NCBI GenBank assembly: GCA_965237625.1 | Contig: CBDEGD010000043.1 | Location: 62,001-126,000, forward strand | Direction of reading: 5' to 3' | DNA: 64,000 bases | From: JABDIP01 sp965237625 | GTDB taxonomy: Bacteria > Pseudomonadota > Alphaproteobacteria > DSM-16000 > Inquilinaceae | Part shown: positions 54,846 to 64,000 of the stretch, piece after piece | How positions within the stretch are numbered: the first letter of the stretch is position 1 | Layout: each line of letters starts with the position of its first letter | Translations under genes and position numbers: made by a program | Notes under the pieces: model-generated | What the model saw: the letters and a program-made list of their open reading frames with translations, nothing else | What the model was told of the DNA's origin: nothing | Databases searched by the model: none

Positions 54846-55532
54846 CTAGTCCCCGGCAATGAACGTCGTCATTTGCCAGCGGCCGTCCGTCTTCTCGAAA
54901 AACGCCCGGTAGTCCTCCGGCACTCGGTATTCTGGACGGTCAAGGTCGACATAGGCGACGCCTCCCGCGGGCAGTTCGACGGCGACCCATGATCCTCCAA
55001 CAGGCTCCGGCGTCCAAGTCAAACGCAGTATGTCGTAGGAGAGCCGGGCGACGACGGGAGCGCTGGGGTCGGGCGCCGCATAGACCGGTGCGTCGGCCGT
55101 CAGTACATAAACGTTTTCGAACGAATCGCAGATCGCGCAGCCGGCTACTATGACGCAAGAAATGTACGGCGCGCAGTAGGTGCCGGCGCGGCGGGAGTTT
55201 TCGCCCAGCGACAGCGACAGCACCTGTTCAAGTTCCCGCCAATAGCTTTCGCCCTGCCAGGCCTGATCACCGGTCAGCAACTCCCGAAATGTCTCGCGCC
55301 CAAAGCGGCCGCCGAAGGAGAGATGAATATCGGGCGACGCCTGCGCGACAACGAAATCGGTGTCGCGCCGTTCCACGGCCCGGAGCAGGTTGTCGCGAAA
55401 TACGATAAGCGACGGCTCGATCGTTGCGTCGTCGGCTGGCAATAGCTTTTCGGCCCGCACCGGGGGACAGAGGCAAAGTACAAAGATGGCAACAGCCATC
55501 AGCAAGCCACTTGGTCGAAGCTCTTTGATCAT
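54846..55532 (-). CDS. Secreted protein with SH3-like domain
   Basis: A 228-residue exported protein. Residues 1-27 form a Sec signal (LLMAVAIFVLCLCPPVRA). An N-terminal part with ASPDIHLSFGGRFGRETF resembles nuclear-transport-factor-like repeats by pattern only; a bacterial SH3 domain follows at about residues 138-200 (VYVLTADAPVYAAPDPSAPVVARL). Four clustered cysteines precede it. Possibly envelope associated. Function unknown. Confidence 0.7.
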   Translation of the reverse strand: MIKELRPSGLLMAVAIFVLCLCPPVRAEKLLPADDATIEPSLIVFRDNLLRAVERRDTDFVVAQASPDIHLSFGGRFGRETFRELLTGDQAWQGESYWRELEQVLSLSLGENSRRAGTYCAPYISCVIVAGCAICDSFENVYVLTADAPVYAAPDPSAPVVARLSYDILRLTWTPEPVGGSWVAVELPAGGVAYVDLDRPEYRVPEDYRAFFEKTDGRWQMTTFIAGD

Positions 55533-55533
55533 C

Positions 55534-55923
55534 TCATCTCCCGCTCCTACGCCGGGCCGTGACCTCGATCTCGACCTTCATGCGCGGATCGACCAGCCCG
55601 CAGATGACGCAGGTCGCCGCCGGACGGATGTCCCCGAAGATGTCTCCGAGCACCGACGCGAATGCCGGCCAATCTTCCTGCCGGGTCAGGTAGTATCGGG
55701 CGCGCACGACATCGGCCAATTCCACAACGGCTTCCTGCAAGGCCCATTCGATGTTCCGGAATGTCTGCCTAGCCTGCACCGTGACATCCTCGGCAATCGT
55801 CCCGGCGGCATAATCAAAGCCGGTGGTGCCCGAGACGAACACCCATTCGCCGTCGACGACCGCCCGGGAATAGCCGGCGACCGCCTCGAATTCCGAGCCG
55901 CCGGAGATCAGCCGCCGGCTCAC
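55534..55923 (-). CDS. RidA (YjgF/YER057c) family protein
   Basis: A 129-residue Rid protein. VDGEWVFVSGTTGFDY, ARQTFRNIEWALQEA and the ARYYLTRQEDWP segment, with the conserved Arg and a C-terminal VEIEVTA strand. Rid proteins hydrolyse reactive enamine/imine intermediates. It begins at a GTG whose GTGA overlaps the thiolase stop. Confidence 0.85.
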   Translation of the reverse strand: MSRRLISGGSEFEAVAGYSRAVVDGEWVFVSGTTGFDYAAGTIAEDVTVQARQTFRNIEWALQEAVVELADVVRARYYLTRQEDWPAFASVLGDIFGDIRPAATCVICGLVDPRMKVEIEVTARRRSGR

Positions 55924-57110
55924 GCCGCGCGTTCCACCGCGACCGCCGTGGCCTCGCCGCCGCCGATGCACAGGCTGGCGACGCCGCGTTTCAGATCGTA
56001 TTTCTCAAGCGCCGCCAGTAGGGTCACGATGATTCTGGCGCCGGACGCCCCGACCGGGTGGCCGAGCGCGCAGGCGCCGCCATGCACATTCACCGTGTCA
56101 TGGGCCAGACCCAGCTCCCGCATTGCCGCCATGGTGACCACCGCAAAAGCTTCATTGACCTCGTAGAGATCGACATCGCCGATCGACCAGCCGGCCTTGT
56201 CGAGAACCTTGCGCATGGCGTCGATCGGCGCCGTGGTGAACCAGGCCGGCGCCTGGGCATGGGCGGCGTGGGCCTTGATCTCTGCCAGCACCTTCAGGCC
56301 ACGACGATCGGCTTCCGAGCGCCGCATCAGCAGCAGCGCCGCGCCGCCATCGGAAATCGAGCTGGAATTCGCCGCCGTCACCGTGCCCTCCGGGTCGAAG
56401 GCGGGTCTCAAGTGGGGAATCTTCTCCGGCATGGCCTTGCGCGGCTGCTCGTCGGTCTCGATGACGGTCTCGCCCTTGCGGGATTTCGCCGTCACCGCCG
56501 CGATTTCGCCGGCGAATGTGCCGTCCTCGCCGGCCTTGCGGGCCCGGTCCAGGCTTTCGATGGCGAAGGCGTCCTGGGCCTCGCGGGTGAACTGGTAATG
56601 CTGGGCGGTGTCTTCCGCAAAGGTGCCCATCAGCCGGCCTTTGTCGAAGGCGTCTTCGAGCCCGTCCAGGAACATGTGGTCGTAGATCTTGCCATGGCCC
56701 ATGCGATAGCCGCCCCGGGCGCGGTCCAGCAGATAGGGGGCGTTAGTCATGCTCTCCAGCCCGCCGGCCACGACGATGCTGCTGGACCCGGCGGCGATGG
56801 CGTCATGGCCCATCATTGTCGCCTTCATGCCGGAGCCGCACATCTTGTTGACCGTGGTGCAACCGACCGCCTCTGGAATGCCGGCGCCGATCGATGCCTG
56901 GCGGGCCGGCGCCTGGCCCTGCCCCGCCGGCAGGACGCAGCCCATGACCACCTCGTCCACGTCGCCGGGCGCGACGCCCGTGCGCTCGAGCACCGAGCGG
57001 ATCGCCACGCTGCCGAGCGCTGGGGCGGTCACATCCCGCAATTCGCCCTGAAAGCCGCCCATTGGCGTGCGCGCCGCGCCGACGATGACGATGGGATCGC
57101 TGATGGCCAT
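55920..57110 (-). CDS. Acetyl-CoA C-acyltransferase (thiolase)
   Basis: A 396-residue thiolase. The nucleophilic Cys is in NKMCGSGMKA (about 90), the acid/base His in GGACALGHPVGASG and the second Cys in SLCIGGGEAT. Both degradative (beta-oxidation, acetoacetyl-CoA cleavage) and biosynthetic roles are possible; nearness of an acyl-CoA dehydrogenase suggests degradation. First gene of the run extending to 52534. Confidence 0.92.
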   Translation of the reverse strand: MAISDPIVIVGAARTPMGGFQGELRDVTAPALGSVAIRSVLERTGVAPGDVDEVVMGCVLPAGQGQAPARQASIGAGIPEAVGCTTVNKMCGSGMKATMMGHDAIAAGSSSIVVAGGLESMTNAPYLLDRARGGYRMGHGKIYDHMFLDGLEDAFDKGRLMGTFAEDTAQHYQFTREAQDAFAIESLDRARKAGEDGTFAGEIAAVTAKSRKGETVIETDEQPRKAMPEKIPHLRPAFDPEGTVTAANSSSISDGGAALLLMRRSEADRRGLKVLAEIKAHAAHAQAPAWFTTAPIDAMRKVLDKAGWSIGDVDLYEVNEAFAVVTMAAMRELGLAHDTVNVHGGACALGHPVGASGARIIVTLLAALEKYDLKRGVASLCIGGGEATAVAVERAA

Positions 57111-57338
57111 GCTGCTGCTCCGCTGTTTCTGATATTGGAGGGTCTGTCAGATATAGACGTTGCCGACCCCGTGTCCAAGCAGGCCAAGCCTGCCAATTTC
57201 CAGCCCGACGCCGCGAACGGTCAGTCCATCTTAACGAATGTTCCAGGCAACCCCTGTAAGATGGCACGCGGTGCAAACACCGAACGCAACCGGTCGATAC
57301 GGCATCGGCTGCACATTCCAAGCGACGTGGCGACGAAA

Positions 57339-59162
57339 ATGTCGACGGCAGCAAGCGATCCCATAACCGCGACCACCCGGCCTGACGGGCTGCATCGTGG
57401 CCTGCGCCTCACGCTGATACTGAGTTTTGCCGGTCTTCTTCTGGGCTTATCGTTGCTACAGATCGAGGCGAGCTTCTTTCGCGATAATTTCGGCTTCCTA
57501 TCGCTGGCGATGTTCCGTGGCCAGGATACGGTCTGGCTTGGACTCAGCCTGGCGGTCGGAATGGCGTTCTATTGGTATCCGGCGCAGCCCGGAGCTGACG
57601 GCATCGTCAGCCGGGTGGCCGCGCTGTGGCCGGCACATGTCAGTCCCCGGATCATTGTCGGATCACTGACACTTGTCGTGCTCATCTTCGTCGGCGCCGG
57701 GACCTACCTGATCCATCATGCTTATGGACTTGTCTCCGACGAGGTGATGGGTGAGCTACAGGCGGATATCTTTCTCTCAGGCAGGCTGCTGGCCGATTTC
57801 CCGGAGCAGTGGGTCGAATATCGCCGCGCGCTGTTTTCGTCCTTCCTGATGTACGATTCCGAGCATCAGCTGATGGGATCCAGCTACAGGCCCGGCTATG
57901 CGGCCATTCGCGCATTATTCGACCTGGCCTCTCTTGGACATCTGGCCAATGCCGCCATGACGGCGTTGAGCATCTATCTGGTGGCAAGCATCGCAAGGAA
58001 GCTGTGGCCCGATCGGGGCGATGCAGCGGTGCTCGCGGCGGTACTGCTGGCGACTTGCCCCCAGGTGCTGTTCACAGGCATGACCGGATTTGCCTGGTCG
58101 GCGCATCTCTGTCTGAACCTGCTATGGCTCAGATTGTTCCTGCGCGACGACCGGCTTGGTCACGGTCTGGCCGCCCTGGTCGGCTTCGCGGCGATTGGCC
58201 TGCACCAGATCAATCCGCACCCGTTTTTCGTCCTGCCATTCATGCTCTCGCTGCTTTTTGCAAGGCGCTGGCCTCTCGCATTCTTCTATGCCTCGTCCTA
58301 TTCCCTGGCATTGGCCATATGGATTTTCTGGCCGGACATCGCCATTTATCTTTCCGCCGACGACGCTGCGATGGCGATGCCGATCGATCAGCCTGGCGGA
58401 ACCGCCGCCGGCGTCGGCTATCTGGCCGGCGCGCTGAATCTGATCGGCTTCAATCAGGTCCTTGGACTGCCATACATGGCAACCAATCTGCTGCGCCTGG
58501 TGGCTTGGCAGAACCTCGCGATCCTGCCTTTGATCTTCGTCGCCCTGCGGCGGTGGTCCGGTGCGCCGCAGATCGTCCGGTTGCTGGCCTGGAGCTGCGC
58601 ACTGTCGATGATCCCTTACCTGCTGATCATGCCCAACCAGATGTATGGCTGGGGCTATCGGTATGCCCACGGCCTGCTGGGCAATCTGGCGCTGATCGCC
58701 GCCTTCGGATGGATAAGCATCTCGGCGCATGGCGACCAGGTCCGGGCGCGCGCCAAGCAGATCGTCGTGGGATTCACCGCCCTTGTGGTGATAGTCGGGC
58801 TGCCTTTGCGCTCCGTTCAGGTCGAGCGGTTTGTCGGCCCCTATGCCGAGGCCAATCGCTATCTTCACGAATTGCCGGGCGATCTGGTGCTGATCGACGC
58901 CTCGCGGATATGGATCTGGCCTGGCGTCATCAGGAACGACCCGTTCTTTGCCGATCGGCCGCTCGTGCTTGCCATGCAGCAACTCACGAACGATCAGGTG
59001 CGGCGGCTGTGCGATCGATACACCATAACATTCGTGACCGACGACGATCTGGCGCCGCTCGGCCTGCCGGGGGCAAATCCTCCGCGACCAAACCTGGCAT
59101 CCGGCGAACTTTCCGACACCGCCCAAATGCCGGCGAGCGAACACAATTGTCCTGCATCCTGA
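57339..59162 (+). CDS. Large polytopic membrane protein, paralog of the next gene
   Basis: A protein of about 607 residues with ten or more hydrophobic segments, then a soluble C-terminal part (VLIDASRIWIWPGVIRND, PLVLAMQQLTNDQVRRLC). The layout resembles GT-C-fold glycosyltransferases or mannosyltransferase-like proteins, but I do not see a convincing catalytic motif. The upstream part of the open frame lies opposite the thiolase gene and is ignored; the start at ATG 57339 is a choice without a good ribosome site. Paralogous to the following gene. Confidence 0.7.
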   Translation: MSTAASDPITATTRPDGLHRGLRLTLILSFAGLLLGLSLLQIEASFFRDNFGFLSLAMFRGQDTVWLGLSLAVGMAFYWYPAQPGADGIVSRVAALWPAHVSPRIIVGSLTLVVLIFVGAGTYLIHHAYGLVSDEVMGELQADIFLSGRLLADFPEQWVEYRRALFSSFLMYDSEHQLMGSSYRPGYAAIRALFDLASLGHLANAAMTALSIYLVASIARKLWPDRGDAAVLAAVLLATCPQVLFTGMTGFAWSAHLCLNLLWLRLFLRDDRLGHGLAALVGFAAIGLHQINPHPFFVLPFMLSLLFARRWPLAFFYASSYSLALAIWIFWPDIAIYLSADDAAMAMPIDQPGGTAAGVGYLAGALNLIGFNQVLGLPYMATNLLRLVAWQNLAILPLIFVALRRWSGAPQIVRLLAWSCALSMIPYLLIMPNQMYGWGYRYAHGLLGNLALIAAFGWISISAHGDQVRARAKQIVVGFTALVVIVGLPLRSVQVERFVGPYAEANRYLHELPGDLVLIDASRIWIWPGVIRNDPFFADRPLVLAMQQLTNDQVRRLCDRYTITFVTDDDLAPLGLPGANPPRPNLASGELSDTAQMPASEHNCPAS

Positions 59163-59313
59163 CACGATTGAGTGTTTCTAAGAGCAATTGCCAAGCTGCG
59201 GAAATTCAAGCGATTAACGCTTAATCCACCTGTCAGCGACAGCATGGTAGACAATAGACCGGCCGCCTTCGGGGGGCGATCGGTCAGAGGAATTGGCCAA
59301 GGTTGGGACCCCC

Positions 59314-61134
59314 ATGGCGATATCCCAAGGGTACGCCGATATCACCCGCACTGCGGGTGAGCGCGGACCGGTGAGCGCCTTCTCAGGCGGCCTCCTGATC
59401 CTGCTTGCCATCTGCCTTTTGGGGGTGGCCACCGGGTTGATCCTGCCGCCAGCAGTGCAATTTTTACCCGGTCTTGGCGCCGGCAATACAACGACCACCT
59501 TATATCAGCGCCAGGATATCTGGTGGTTCGTCCTCGGTATCGTCGGGATCTTGTATCTGCGCCAGCGAATGGGCCAGCCAATCGCTTTGCCCTTTCCCCG
59601 CTTGATCGACCGGCACTGGCCAGCCGAGCCGCGCCTTTGGGCTCACTCGGCGGCGATCGCCTTGATCGTTTTGGCCTTCGCCGGAGCCGGTGCCTACTGG
59701 TTTGGACACGCCATTAATCTATTGGCAAGCGGGCAAACGGCGGACTTCCAATCGGTGATATACCAGGAGGGCGCCGTGTTGGCAGCCGTACCCGCCGACT
59801 GGGCCGAATTCGGCGGCGTATTGGTGCCGCCGGGCGGAGTGTTCGATCCAGCCCCGGGCCTATGGGGGTCCGCGCGTCCATTGGCATTCGCTGTTTTGCG
59901 CGCCGCATTCTCCTTTGGCGGGGTCGAGGCCCTGACGAATGCCGCCCTGGCTGCGTTTTCGATCATCCTCATGGTCGCGGTCGCGCGCCGTCTGTGGCCT
60001 GATCGCAGCGATATTCCCCTCGTAGCGGCGATACTGCTTGCGGCGTCACCGCAATTCCTGATCGGTGGCATGACCGGTGGAGCGTGGAGCGCCTATCTTT
60101 GCCTCAACCTGATGTGGCTCTGGCTGTATATGCGAGGCGGGTTCATAGGCCACTTGGCCGCGGCCGTCGTGGGCATCGCAGCGGCACTGTTGGACCAGAT
60201 CCTGATCCATTTGGTGTTCGCCCTGCCTTTCATCGTGTCGGTGCTGCGCGAAAGGCGCTGGTCCCTCGCAGGGCTCTACATGGTGGCCTACGCCGCCGCC
60301 GGCGTTATCTGGTTCTTCTGGTACGATGTCGCTCTCTCCTTGACGACGGGTGCGCCAATTGAGAGCACCACCGTGCTCAGATCCGGTGTAGACAGCGTGG
60401 ACGGGATGGCTTCCGGCCTTCTCAGCCAAGGCGTCACCGCGCTCGCCACGGCCGGCATTGCGTTGCTGCGCTTCGTAGCCTGGCAAAATCCGGTACTCGT
60501 GCCGCTTCTTTTTGTAATGGCGCGAAACCGCCGGGCATTACCACCCATCTTCCGGCAATTGGCATGGGGCTGCCTGCTCTCATTGGGTCTGCTGACGATC
60601 CCATCCGGTTCCCAAGGCGGCTGGGGCCATCTGCCGTTTCATGGGGCGCTGGGCGGATTGGTCCTGCTGGCAACACTTGGCTGGACGGCTCTTTTCGACA
60701 ACTCGGCGTCGAGGGCCCCGGTGACACGCGCACTCGCCATGCTCACCGCCGCGACGATCCTGGTCGGCATCCCACTTCGGACCGCGCAGGTGGAAGGTGT
60801 TGTCGGCCCACTGGCGTCCACGGCCCGGTATCTGAGATCGCTGGACAGCGACATCGTGCTTGTCGACTTGGCCAGCATTCCCTTCGGATCATCCCTATTG
60901 CTCAACGACCCGTATCTGCGCGAATCCCCTCTGATCATGGCTTTGCAACGGCTGACGCCCGAACAGGTCACGCGTCTTTGCAGCCAGTTTCATGTTGATT
61001 TCGTCGATTATTACGATCTGACCCGATTTGGCATCGAGTCCAGTCGTGGCGCCCTGGACCTCCATATCGCCCTTTCCGGGCAAGACCGAGACTTGCGCGC
61101 GATTGCCACCAGCCCGCGATGCAACCCAGGCTGA
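59314..61134 (+). CDS. Large polytopic membrane protein, paralog of the previous gene
   Basis: A protein of about 606 residues sharing the whole layout of its neighbour: hydrophobic helices, VARRLWPDRSD matching ARKLWPDRGD, GMTGGAWSAYLCLNLMWL matching GMTGFAWSAHLCLNLLWL, and the C-terminal PLRTAQVEGVVGP and PLIMALQRLTPEQVTRLC. ATG 59314 is used because it gives the same length as the paralog; a TTG at 59293 is possible. The pair arose by duplication. Context with glycosyltransferases suggests membrane-bound glycan assembly. Confidence 0.72.
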   Translation: MAISQGYADITRTAGERGPVSAFSGGLLILLAICLLGVATGLILPPAVQFLPGLGAGNTTTTLYQRQDIWWFVLGIVGILYLRQRMGQPIALPFPRLIDRHWPAEPRLWAHSAAIALIVLAFAGAGAYWFGHAINLLASGQTADFQSVIYQEGAVLAAVPADWAEFGGVLVPPGGVFDPAPGLWGSARPLAFAVLRAAFSFGGVEALTNAALAAFSIILMVAVARRLWPDRSDIPLVAAILLAASPQFLIGGMTGGAWSAYLCLNLMWLWLYMRGGFIGHLAAAVVGIAAALLDQILIHLVFALPFIVSVLRERRWSLAGLYMVAYAAAGVIWFFWYDVALSLTTGAPIESTTVLRSGVDSVDGMASGLLSQGVTALATAGIALLRFVAWQNPVLVPLLFVMARNRRALPPIFRQLAWGCLLSLGLLTIPSGSQGGWGHLPFHGALGGLVLLATLGWTALFDNSASRAPVTRALAMLTAATILVGIPLRTAQVEGVVGPLASTARYLRSLDSDIVLVDLASIPFGSSLLLNDPYLRESPLIMALQRLTPEQVTRLCSQFHVDFVDYYDLTRFGIESSRGALDLHIALSGQDRDLRAIATSPRCNPG

Positions 61135-61233
61135 ACCCGCCGGAAACGGACGCAGCGCCATTGGCCCGATTAAGGTTTTGTCCACCCGCCATCGATAGGC
61201 TTGAGAGACCCTTTTTCAGGCTTTTCGAGCGCG

Positions 61234-62502
61234 ATGCCGCACCCCCGACCAGATGTCTCGATCGTCATCCCGTGCCTCAACGAAGCCGGGACTTTGCCGG
61301 AATGCCTGGGCGAAGCGCGACAAGCCCTCGCCACCCTCAGCAAGGATCACGGCCTGACCGGCGAAATCGTGCTCGCTGACAACGGCAGCAGCGATGGCAG
61401 CCAGACCCTGGCGACCGGGCTTGGAGCCAGGGTCGTGGGCATTGAGCGGCGGGGCTATGGCAGCGCCCTGATCGGCGGCATCGAAAGCGCACGCGGCCGG
61501 TACGTGATCATGGGCGACGCCGATTGCTCGTATGACTTCCGCGAGGCGGTGGGCATGGTCGTCAAGCTCAGCCAGGGCTTCGATCTGTGCATGGGCAGCC
61601 GGCTGAAAGGCACCATCCTTCCGGGCGCCATGCCGTGGAAGAACCGCTATATCGGCAATCCGATCCTGAGCGGCATCCTGAACCTCTTGTTCCGCTCCGG
61701 CCTCAGCGACGCCCATTGCGGTCTTCGGGCGTTCACCAAGGACGCCTTCGATCGCATGCGCCTGTCGGCGACCGGCATGGAATTCGCCAGCGAAATGGTG
61801 ATCAAGGCCAAGCTGGTCGGCCTGCGATGCGCGGAACTGCCGATCACATTACGGCCGGACAAGCGCGGGCGGCCGCCGCATCTGCGCCCGTGGCGGGATG
61901 GCTGGCGTCATCTCAGATATCTTTTCATGCTGAGCCCGGCCTGGCTGTTCTTCGTGCCGTCGGCAATCTTCGCGCTGATCGGCGCGACTGTCGCCCTGCC
62001 GCTGGTGCTGCAGACCAATACCGAGTTGATCAAGGTCGGCCCGTTCTGGTTCGGCGATCACTGGATGATCATCGCCGGCGCATTGTTGGCCATGTCGCAT
62101 CAGACCGCCCTTTTCGGCCTCGCAACCACGCTGTATGGGATCGGGCAGGGCTATCGGCAGTCGTCACGCGCGCTACTGGCCATTTGCCGGCTGGCCCGTC
62201 TGGAATACATGCTGATTGCCGGGACCGGCACGCTCGCTCTCGGCCTCGCGATCTTCGTTTATGTGATCCTGTCCTGGTCGAACAGCGGTTTCGGGCCGTT
62301 GTCGATGATCCGCGAGATGGTTGCCGCGACCACCCTGATGCTGGTCGGCGTTCAAGGCATATTCGGCGGCTTTCTGCTGTCGATCGTTGTCGGCAACGAG
62401 GCGCGGGTGGTGAAGGTCGCTGAGCGGCAGGCGCCGGAAGAGACTCAGACGGCGGCTTTGGAAACAAAACCCGCCGGGGCCGCCAAGCGCCAGTCACGAT
62501 GA
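61234..62502 (+). CDS. Glycosyltransferase family 2 with C-terminal membrane segments
   Basis: A 422-residue protein. The GT-A domain (about 8-235) shows VSIVIPCLNEAG, the LADNGSSDGS turn and the DxD-type GDADCSYDF (metal/sugar nucleotide site). The end contains about four hydrophobic segments, as in dolichyl/polyprenyl-phosphate sugar transferases. The likely role is transfer of a sugar to a lipid carrier. ATG 61234 is preferred over an upstream TTG (61201). It overlaps the next gene by four bases. Confidence 0.85.
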   Translation: MPHPRPDVSIVIPCLNEAGTLPECLGEARQALATLSKDHGLTGEIVLADNGSSDGSQTLATGLGARVVGIERRGYGSALIGGIESARGRYVIMGDADCSYDFREAVGMVVKLSQGFDLCMGSRLKGTILPGAMPWKNRYIGNPILSGILNLLFRSGLSDAHCGLRAFTKDAFDRMRLSATGMEFASEMVIKAKLVGLRCAELPITLRPDKRGRPPHLRPWRDGWRHLRYLFMLSPAWLFFVPSAIFALIGATVALPLVLQTNTELIKVGPFWFGDHWMIIAGALLAMSHQTALFGLATTLYGIGQGYRQSSRALLAICRLARLEYMLIAGTGTLALGLAIFVYVILSWSNSGFGPLSMIREMVAATTLMLVGVQGIFGGFLLSIVVGNEARVVKVAERQAPEETQTAALETKPAGAAKRQSR

Positions 62503-63542
62503 TGAAAGACCCGGCGGAGCCACAGATCGATATCGTGCTGGCAACTTATAACGGCGCGGCCTTTCTCGAAGAGCAGATCAGCTCGATCCTGCAGCAGACC
62601 TACAAGAATTGGCGCCTGTTGGTGCGGGATGACGGGTCCACGGACCGAACCATTGAGATTGTGGAGCAATTCGCGAAAGACAATCCGGACAAGATCCTTC
62701 TGATCGCCGATGGCGACGGCAATCTGGGGTGCACCGGAAACTTCAATCGGCTGATGGAACAGTCGACAGCCGGGTATGTGGCGTTCTGCGATCAGGACGA
62801 TGTATGGCTGGAACACAAGCTTGCCGTCAGCATGGAGCGCATGCAAGCGCTGGAACGGGACCATGGTTCAGAGGTGCCGCTGCTGGTCCACACCGATCTC
62901 TGCACCGTCGATGAGTCGTTGCGGGTCATCGGGCCGTCGTTCTGGCGGTACCAGGGCCTGAGGCCGGCCCATGCGAACCAGTTCGCCCGGCTGCTGATCT
63001 ACAATGTGGTCACCGGTTGTTCGATGCTGATCAACCGCGCCCTGAGGGACCGCGCCCTGCCGGTTCCGGCGGAGGCCAAGATCCATGACTGGTGGATCGC
63101 CCTGGTCGCCGCGGCGTTCGGTGTGGCCGGCAATGTCGCGACACCGACGGCGCTGTATCGCCAGCATGACGGCAACAGGACCGGCGCGCAGGCGTTTGCA
63201 GGATGGAAGTTCCTGATCAGGGCGCATGAGTTCGCCGGCAACCGGCCAGGCAGCAGGGCCAGGCTGCTCGAGACCCTGCGGCAGGCCAGGGCCTTCCATG
63301 CGCGGTATCGGAGCGATCTGCGGACCAGTGACAGCAAGGTCCTGGACGATGCCCTCGCGATCCCGAATTCAGGCCTGTTCAAACGGGTATTCCGGGCGCT
63401 GAGGCACGGAGGGATGCTGCCCCAGGGCCTGTACTGGATGGCATTCGCACTCCTCGCCCCAAGCCCGGCCCAGGAGGCACCAGAGGCGCCCGCGCGCCTG
63501 CCGGCCGGCGGAGATCGCAGCCAGGACCGCGCGATCCGATAG
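62499..63542 (+). CDS. Glycosyltransferase family 2 (rhamnosyltransferase-like)
   Basis: A 347-residue GT2 enzyme. IDIVLATYNGAAFLEEQI and RDDGSTDRT form the nucleotide-binding part, FCDQDDVWLEHK is the DxD region, and HDWWIALVAAAFG follows the acceptor helix, as in rhamnan and O-antigen transferases. It starts at ATG 62499 (ATGATG), overlapping the GT upstream. Probably adds a sugar in surface polysaccharide synthesis. Confidence 0.85.
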   Translation: MMKDPAEPQIDIVLATYNGAAFLEEQISSILQQTYKNWRLLVRDDGSTDRTIEIVEQFAKDNPDKILLIADGDGNLGCTGNFNRLMEQSTAGYVAFCDQDDVWLEHKLAVSMERMQALERDHGSEVPLLVHTDLCTVDESLRVIGPSFWRYQGLRPAHANQFARLLIYNVVTGCSMLINRALRDRALPVPAEAKIHDWWIALVAAAFGVAGNVATPTALYRQHDGNRTGAQAFAGWKFLIRAHEFAGNRPGSRARLLETLRQARAFHARYRSDLRTSDSKVLDDALAIPNSGLFKRVFRALRHGGMLPQGLYWMAFALLAPSPAQEAPEAPARLPAGGDRSQDRAIR

Positions 63543-63549
63543 GCCCGCG

Positions 63550-64000
63550 TCAGGCCGGCGCCCTGTCCCGCGCCGGCGATCGAGCGCGGCTCCTTCCGAC
63601 GTGGACGCGGCGGTAAGCTCGTGCGCCCAGCAGCGAGAGCAGCAGCGCCGCCCAGAATTTAGGCGAATATGGCGTGATCCGCAGGGCCTGCCGAAAGTGC
63701 CGGCGCCCACCGGCCAGATCACCGGACAGGCATTGCAGATGCCCCATGCCGGCCAATGCACTCGCCATGGCCAGCGGGTACCGCTCGTAGAGCGAGCGAT
63801 GTGTGTTCACCATGGTCTGGAGTGCCGCGGCCCCGGCAACGTCGTCGGCGGAGATGCTGCCCGGCGTATCGTGAACGATCACCAGCGGTTCATCCACCAG
63901 TCGAAAACGGGCGACGGCGGCAAGTCGGATCGCCAGATCCCAATCCTGGAACCGGCCGAGCTGCACGTTGAAACCGCCAACCTCCCGCAGCAACGATCTG
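63550..64000 (-). CDS. Glycosyltransferase (GT2), C-terminal part, cut by window end
   Basis: The frame is open through base 64000 and stops at 63550. The visible 150 residues include LREVGGFNVQLGRFQDWDLAIRLA, the acceptor-site segment of GT2 enzymes, followed by a helical tail rich in Ala and Arg. The catalytic N-terminal half lies outside. Convergent with the GT2 gene at 62499, with seven bases between stops. Confidence 0.8.
   Translation of the reverse strand, partial: RSLLREVGGFNVQLGRFQDWDLAIRLAAVARFRLVDEPLVIVHDTPGSISADDVAGAAALQTMVNTHRSLYERYPLAMASALAGMGHLQCLSGDLAGGRRHFRQALRITPYSPKFWAALLLSLLGARAYRRVHVGRSRARSPARDRAPA

Noticed and set aside
56058..57338. Upstream part of a 1034-codon plus-strand frame
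   Set aside because: It lies antisense to the thiolase gene in a GC-rich shadow frame; only the part from 57339 has membrane-protein character.

Overview
The window reads as a GC-rich chromosomal segment of an alphaproteobacterium, most likely Rhodospirillales-like. The signs are an rRNA operon in the order 16S, tRNA-Ile, tRNA-Ala, 23S, 5S, tRNA-fMet, a DUF1489 gene, a candidate CtrA box, and fused two-domain peptide-type ABC ATPases. I cannot name a genus from the sequence alone.

Positions 1-19928 form a catabolic island for sugar acids. A divergent intergenic region (9410-9537) carries a perfect inverted repeat next to a FadR/GntR regulator gene. Leftward lie the regulator, an SMP-30 lactonase, an enolase-superfamily dehydratase, uronate dehydrogenase, a DapA-family aldolase or dehydratase, 5-dehydro-4-deoxyglucarate dehydratase, an IlvD/Edd dehydratase (frameshifted) and an RraA-like protein. 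Rightward lie a complete peptide/opine-type ABC importer, three more enolase-superfamily enzymes (one is glucarate dehydratase) and a PhyH-type dioxygenase. A second PhyH gene is cut by the left edge. Together they describe uptake of an acidic sugar compound, oxidation of uronate to lactone, hydrolysis to aldarate, dehydration, and conversion to alpha-ketoglutarate semialdehyde.

Positions 19972-26747 (minus strand) are an rRNA operon. Six long inverted repeats, with arms built of 7-base units around a TCAG core, sit in its spacers and inside the 23S gene. Two of them are intervening sequences replacing helix 25 and helix 45 of 23S rRNA; the helix-45 insertion also encodes a four-helix-bundle (S23-type) protein.

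Positions 26812-34222 carry leucine-degradation genes (mccA with a frameshift, mccB, a methylglutaconyl-CoA hydratase-like gene, HMG-CoA lyase), interrupted by a trypsin-like lipoprotein gene and a small DUF1344 gene. Then come a serine/threonine dehydratase, a site-2-protease-like protein, a TfoX-like protein, a NitT/TauT-type ABC importer (36501-39181) and a second peptide-type ABC importer (40427-46585). The last has three strong palindromes between its binding-protein and permease genes.

Positions 47016-50981 hold a GbsR/MarR regulator, DUF4166 and TIGR01777-type SDR operon with two matching operator-like palindromes, followed by a retron-type reverse transcriptase with no obvious msr-msd RNA and then a 35-bp perfect inverted repeat. 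Positions 51020-57110 hold an isomerase, a membrane protein and a cluster with acyl-CoA dehydrogenase, SDR, RidA and thiolase. Positions 57339-64000 hold two paralogous polytopic membrane proteins and three glycosyltransferases, suggesting surface glycan or glycolipid synthesis.

Five single-base frameshifts fall in four otherwise well-conserved genes, so base-level sequence error should be kept in mind when reading any broken gene here.
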